From: Methanofollis aquaemaris
GTDB lineage: Archaea > Halobacteriota > Methanomicrobia > Methanomicrobiales > Methanofollaceae
Assembly (NCBI RefSeq): GCF_017357525.1
Contig: NZ_CP036172.1
Location: 1,710,561-1,774,560, forward strand
DNA length: 64,000 nt
Direction: 5' to 3'
This document shows positions 61,214 through 64,000 of the stretch, piece after piece. Under the pieces are notes generated by a model. The model saw only the letters and a program-made list of their open reading frames with translations, searched no databases and had not been told where the DNA came from. The translations under genes and the position numbers were made by a program. Numbering within the stretch: position 1 is the first letter of the stretch; every line of letters begins with the position of its first letter.

Positions 61214-61572
61214 GCGACAGTGTATCTGACCCTGTCCTTAAGTTCCTGCTGTTTCCCCGCGTTCCACCCGGAGACGTCCTGGAGGTAACCGGTGACCCTG
61301 CTGATCTGGGTGACGTCGTGGGAACCGCACTCCGGACAGACCGGTGCGCCGCAGAGGGGACAGTAGTCGATGCCGGAGATGATCTCGTGGGAACAATGGG
61401 TGTGGTCGAGGGGACACATGATCTCGAGTTCGGTCTCGCCGCAGACCGGGCATGGTGTGCTCTCGACGACATGGTTGCAGGTGTGGCACTTGTACCGCCG
61501 CTCTTCAACCGGAATATCCGTAAGTTTCTGATATTTCTTCGCCAGCGCCAGGTGCTCGTCGCTCCACTGCAT
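61210..61572 (-). CDS. Stand-alone NrdD-type zinc domain protein
   Basis: 120-residue protein. The C-terminus, CPECGSHDVTQISRVTGYLQ plus VSGWNAGKQQELKDRVRY, matches the C-terminal zinc/glycyl-radical region of anaerobic ribonucleotide reductase NrdD. However, the radical glycine motif and the catalytic barrel are absent. Before it lie additional CxxC pairs (CHTCNHVV, CPVCGE, CPLCGAPV) for one or two zinc sites. It cannot be a reductase on its own. It overlaps cbiZ, so it may help or regulate a B12- or radical-dependent process (inference). Confidence 0.8.
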   Translation of the reverse strand: MQWSDEHLALAKKYQKLTDIPVEERRYKCHTCNHVVESTPCPVCGETELEIMCPLDHTHCSHEIISGIDYCPLCGAPVCPECGSHDVTQISRVTGYLQDVSGWNAGKQQELKDRVRYTVA

Positions 61573-61702
61573 GCATAATCCTTCCTGTTGAAATTATATA
61601 GAGATTCGGACCTGACCAAAAGGTCTGCTTCATCAGGGAAAGGGGGACCCTGTCTGAAGGGAAACCCAAGATATATCATCCCTATTGGCCTATGGATCAC
61701 TG

Positions 61703-63259
61703 ATGCTGTACCCTTCGGAACGTCTCTTTCTTCTGACGTTTTTGTTGTTTATCAGTCTCGGAATGCCATGTATGGCCGGGAACGGCACATTGATGCCGGA
61801 TTTACCGATGGTAAACCAGAGTCTCGCCGCCCTCGACACCCTCTCCGACGACGAAGTGAGTTATGTCCCTCCCGACTCGGAGGACTATGCGGCCACTGCC
61901 GAGTATCGGGTCTTCGGGGCATGTGCCGACTGTACGGGGCCTGCCGCCTCGGCGAAGAAGGTCCGGGTCATTACCTATCCGATGATCACCGATCCCGACC
62001 TGGCCGACCCGGTACACCTGGGACGCGCCCACGGGGTGAAGGTCGACGTCTTCCCTGAGGGCGATCTCGATCCCCTCCAGGGTTCGCTCGGCGGGTATGA
62101 AGCCGATGCGACCGGGATCGCGGGGACGCTTTTCACCGGCGACCTCGGGACGAGAACCGCCTTCGTCGCCATCTTCTTCAGGGACGGGGCGTCGGAGAAA
62201 TCATATGCCACGTTCATGCTCACCGCTGCGGACGCCGTGAGGTTTGGCGATCTGTGGGAGAACGGATCGTACATCAGGCTCCGCGACTGGTCGGAGGCGT
62301 CGGTCTCGCCGGAGAAGAAACTCGTCGGGTATGAGGAACCGGGTGCCGCGCTGGAACCAACCGGTCCCGCCATGGCGGTGAAGGCGGTTCAGATCCCTGA
62401 ATCCTGTGACGATGAAGGGCTCCGGGAGAGGATGCGCGAGACCGCCGACGACCTGGCAACTACGGTGAGCGAACTTTCCATCACGGCAGGACGCGGGGAC
62501 CACGCGAAAGCGGCCACCCTTGCCATGGGCTTGGCCTGCTCGGCCAGGTCGTACGCCGCCGACTTCGGAGACCTGGAGATCCCGGCAGGTTCGGAGGGGG
62601 CCAGGGCCGATTTTATCAGGGGACTGGATGCCTATGTCGGGGCGGGTTCGGCGCTCTGGTATGGGGCCAACTTCGAGAACTCAACGATGTATGACGAGGG
62701 GGCCACCTCCCTCGCCGAGGCGCGGGACACGCTGAACGGGGTGCTCGGGGCCCTTAACCTCAAGACTCTGGACGACCCGACCCTCGAACTCAAGTCGACC
62801 GAACTCTATCCCGATGCGCTCGCCCTCGGGAAGGGATATATCTATGCCGATGCCAGGGGGGAGCATAAACTCTCGGTGAAACCCGGGTCGTACAAGTTCT
62901 GGAAGTCGTATTCTGCGGGTGAAGAGGAGGTGACGGCACCGTACGGGAAGACGTTTTTCATGCTCGTGATGGACGTCAACTATGTCGCCTACTACGGTGG
63001 CGGGAGTTCGAAGGTCGGAACCCCGGCACCCCAGGTCTTCACCCTGCTTGCCGACGGGGAATCTTATACGCCGGTGAAGGTTTCGGCCTCCTACCTCAGG
63101 AACATCGGGTCGGTCTACCGGAGCGTCAACCTCGATCGGGACGATCGTCGTTCTGTCGGCTACCTGGTCTTCGAGGTGCCGGAATCTTTCGACCCCACAG
63201 GTGCCCATCTCAAAGCCAATCTTGGTGCGGGCGGTTCGCCGGTCTGGAAGATCGGCTGA
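61703..63259 (+). CDS. Secreted protein with DUF4352-like C-terminal domain
   Basis: 518-residue protein with a signal peptide (LFLLTFLLFISLGMPCMAG). The middle (about 50-370) is a helical/beta region with two close cysteines (ACADCTG) and no known family. The C-terminal 140 residues look like an Ig-like DUF4352-type sandwich: YGKTFFMLVMDVNYVAYYGG, PQVFTLLADGESYTPVKVS and GYLVFEVPESFDP. It is probably surface bound, though no lipobox or C-terminal anchor is seen. ATG 61703 chosen over upstream 61685. The following secreted gene at 63721 may be related. Confidence 0.8.
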   Translation: MLYPSERLFLLTFLLFISLGMPCMAGNGTLMPDLPMVNQSLAALDTLSDDEVSYVPPDSEDYAATAEYRVFGACADCTGPAASAKKVRVITYPMITDPDLADPVHLGRAHGVKVDVFPEGDLDPLQGSLGGYEADATGIAGTLFTGDLGTRTAFVAIFFRDGASEKSYATFMLTAADAVRFGDLWENGSYIRLRDWSEASVSPEKKLVGYEEPGAALEPTGPAMAVKAVQIPESCDDEGLRERMRETADDLATTVSELSITAGRGDHAKAATLAMGLACSARSYAADFGDLEIPAGSEGARADFIRGLDAYVGAGSALWYGANFENSTMYDEGATSLAEARDTLNGVLGALNLKTLDDPTLELKSTELYPDALALGKGYIYADARGEHKLSVKPGSYKFWKSYSAGEEEVTAPYGKTFFMLVMDVNYVAYYGGGSSKVGTPAPQVFTLLADGESYTPVKVSASYLRNIGSVYRSVNLDRDDRRSVGYLVFEVPESFDPTGAHLKANLGAGGSPVWKIG

Positions 63260-63263
63260 GGAC

Positions 63264-63508
63264 TCTGTTGAATCCCTTCGGGTTGATCGTTGCGCGGAGG
63301 GCCGGGGGAGATTCTGCGATAGGGGCGGTCCATCTGATCGACGTGCCTTCCTGCACGCTCGCGCCGGGGGCGCTGCCCCCGGAACCCCCGGGATCAAGAT
63401 AAGGGCGGGAAGGCAGAGATATGAATGTTTTGAGGTTCGTGCTGTCCTCCACCGATCAAGTCCATCTGTGTGGGGGTGGTCAACCCTCATTTGCCCTCGA
63501 AGAGATAT
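63264..63508 (+). mobile_element. MITE-like dispersed repeat, copy G
   Basis: Ends GGACTCTGTTGAATCCC (about 63261-63277) and, inverted, GATATTCTACAGATCC (63493-63508). Core in reverse orientation to copies A and B: GATCGACGTGCCTTCC, GCGCCGGGGGCGCTGCCCCC, AACCCCCGGGATCAAGATAAGG. About 245 bp, non-coding. It separates two genes for secreted proteins. Confidence 0.6.
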
Positions 63509-63720
63509 TCTACAGATCCGTTTTCTCTCTCCATTTTTTGTGTCGTCTATCTCTCCCGGCGCTCCCGTACAGGAGGATAAATTATATTATTTGATTCTTA
63601 AGTAGCACAAATAGAGAATGACAATATATATATATTCACACTGCAGAAAAAAATCGCCATATGCATGGTCATTACGGTCCCGCGGAGGCCGCAGGGAAGG
63701 GAACATGATCTGGTGCGGGA

Positions 63721-64000
63721 ATGCGTCTGATGCTGGCGGCATCACTCCTTCTTTGTATCTGTTGTGTGGCCCCGGCCGCCGCCGGGCTCATGGACAACTC
63801 CGGGGAGGGTCAGGGCCTCGCCCGCCTTGTCTCTCTCTCCGAGCAGATCGGTGAACCGGATGCCGACACGCCGGGGCAGGCGAACCTGACCGGTTCAGGT
63901 GAGAATATGTTTGTCTCCTCGGGATCGTCTCAGGAGGACGCGGTTGCAGGGGTGTCCGTCTCCCTCTCGGGAGCTATGGTCAAAGATGTCGCGGTCTATT
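63721..64000 (+). CDS. Secreted protein, N-terminal part (cut by window end)
   Basis: The frame from ATG 63721 runs open to the window end (93 residues). It starts with a signal peptide, MRLMLAASLLLCICCVAPA, then a Ser/Gly/Asp-rich extracellular sequence (GEGQGLARLVSLSEQIGEPD, SGSSQEDAVAGVSVSLS). GGTGCGGGA lies directly before the start. No domain can be recognised in this part. Its type is similar to the preceding secreted protein at 61703 in having a signal peptide and no lipobox. Confidence 0.7.
   Translation, partial: MRLMLAASLLLCICCVAPAAAGLMDNSGEGQGLARLVSLSEQIGEPDADTPGQANLTGSGENMFVSSGSSQEDAVAGVSVSLSGAMVKDVAVY

Noticed and set aside
61210-61572. Calling this gene an anaerobic ribonucleotide reductase
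   Set aside because: Only the C-terminal metal region is present; the barrel and radical glycine motif are missing.

Overview
The window reads as a chromosome segment of a hydrogenotrophic, formate/H2-type methanogenic archaeon of the order Methanomicrobiales. Methanofollis or a close relative is my best guess; this is inference from gene content and high GC coding DNA, not a database match. The evidence is a complete F420-reducing hydrogenase operon (frhADGB), an archaeal D-family DNA polymerase large subunit, an archaeal RPA pair, aIF1A, Trm5, a mevalonate-pathway operon with a DUF35 partner, CTP-type riboflavin kinase, CbiZ, FmdE-like proteins, and archaeal GGTGATC-type ribosome binding sites with TATA-box promoters.

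Layout. 0.4-4.3 kb: frhADGB, with an unusual long N-terminal extension on FrhG. 4.4-13.8 kb: small proteins, a decayed aminotransferase, a Na+/H+ antiporter, a 2H phosphoesterase, an FKBP, a P-type Ca2+ ATPase, DUF432, MscS and a HEAT-repeat protein. 14-20 kb: a 0.4 kb repeat element, a membrane-anchored HEAT protein, and DNA polymerase D large subunit carrying a 165-residue mini-intein. 20-28.4 kb: NYN nuclease, tRNA-Pro, small sirohaem protein, a two-gene permease with a divergent MerR regulator, acetyltransferases, a four-gene cupin/redox/acylphosphatase operon, an exported FmdE-like protein and tRNA-Leu. 28.4-32.2 kb: an accessory, partly AT-rich stretch with an Mrr endonuclease, two orphan genes, an MNT nucleotidyltransferase with a broken HEPN partner, and a 1 kb gene-free region of inverted and low-complexity repeats.

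32.2-41.6 kb: cell-surface lipoproteins (PEGA/transglutaminase-like, DUF2807, a four-Cache protein), acetyl-CoA synthetase, a MazF-like protein, ThyX, a His-rich DMT transporter and aIF1A. 41.7-45.3 kb: a tightly overlapping six-gene operon of one lipoprotein and five small single-helix proteins resembling archaeal pilin-like families; this is the strongest candidate for a poorly described system. 45.5-58.1 kb: FmdE/zinc ribbon, DUF1015, RimI, HMG-CoA reductase, Trm5, a DUF3883 protein, then the thiolase/HMG-CoA synthase/DUF35 operon with its own HTH gene, divergent from ribK-ribB, followed by a MITE-like element and a small serine recombinase. 58.2-64 kb: RPA41 and its partner, DUF1858, CbiZ, a stand-alone NrdD-type zinc domain and two secreted proteins, the last cut by the window end.

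A recurrent theme is a dispersed, non-coding GC-rich repeat family (at least eight intergenic copies), several with recognisable terminal inverted repeats of the type GGCTSTGTTGAAA. One copy has replaced the middle of an aminotransferase gene, one sits against the ribB stop codon between apparent target-site duplications, and two bracket a recombinase gene. The mevalonate genes in two places (hmgA; thiolase-HMGS-DUF35) together cover acetyl-CoA to mevalonate. Acs, FmdE-type proteins and frh belong to energy and one-carbon metabolism.
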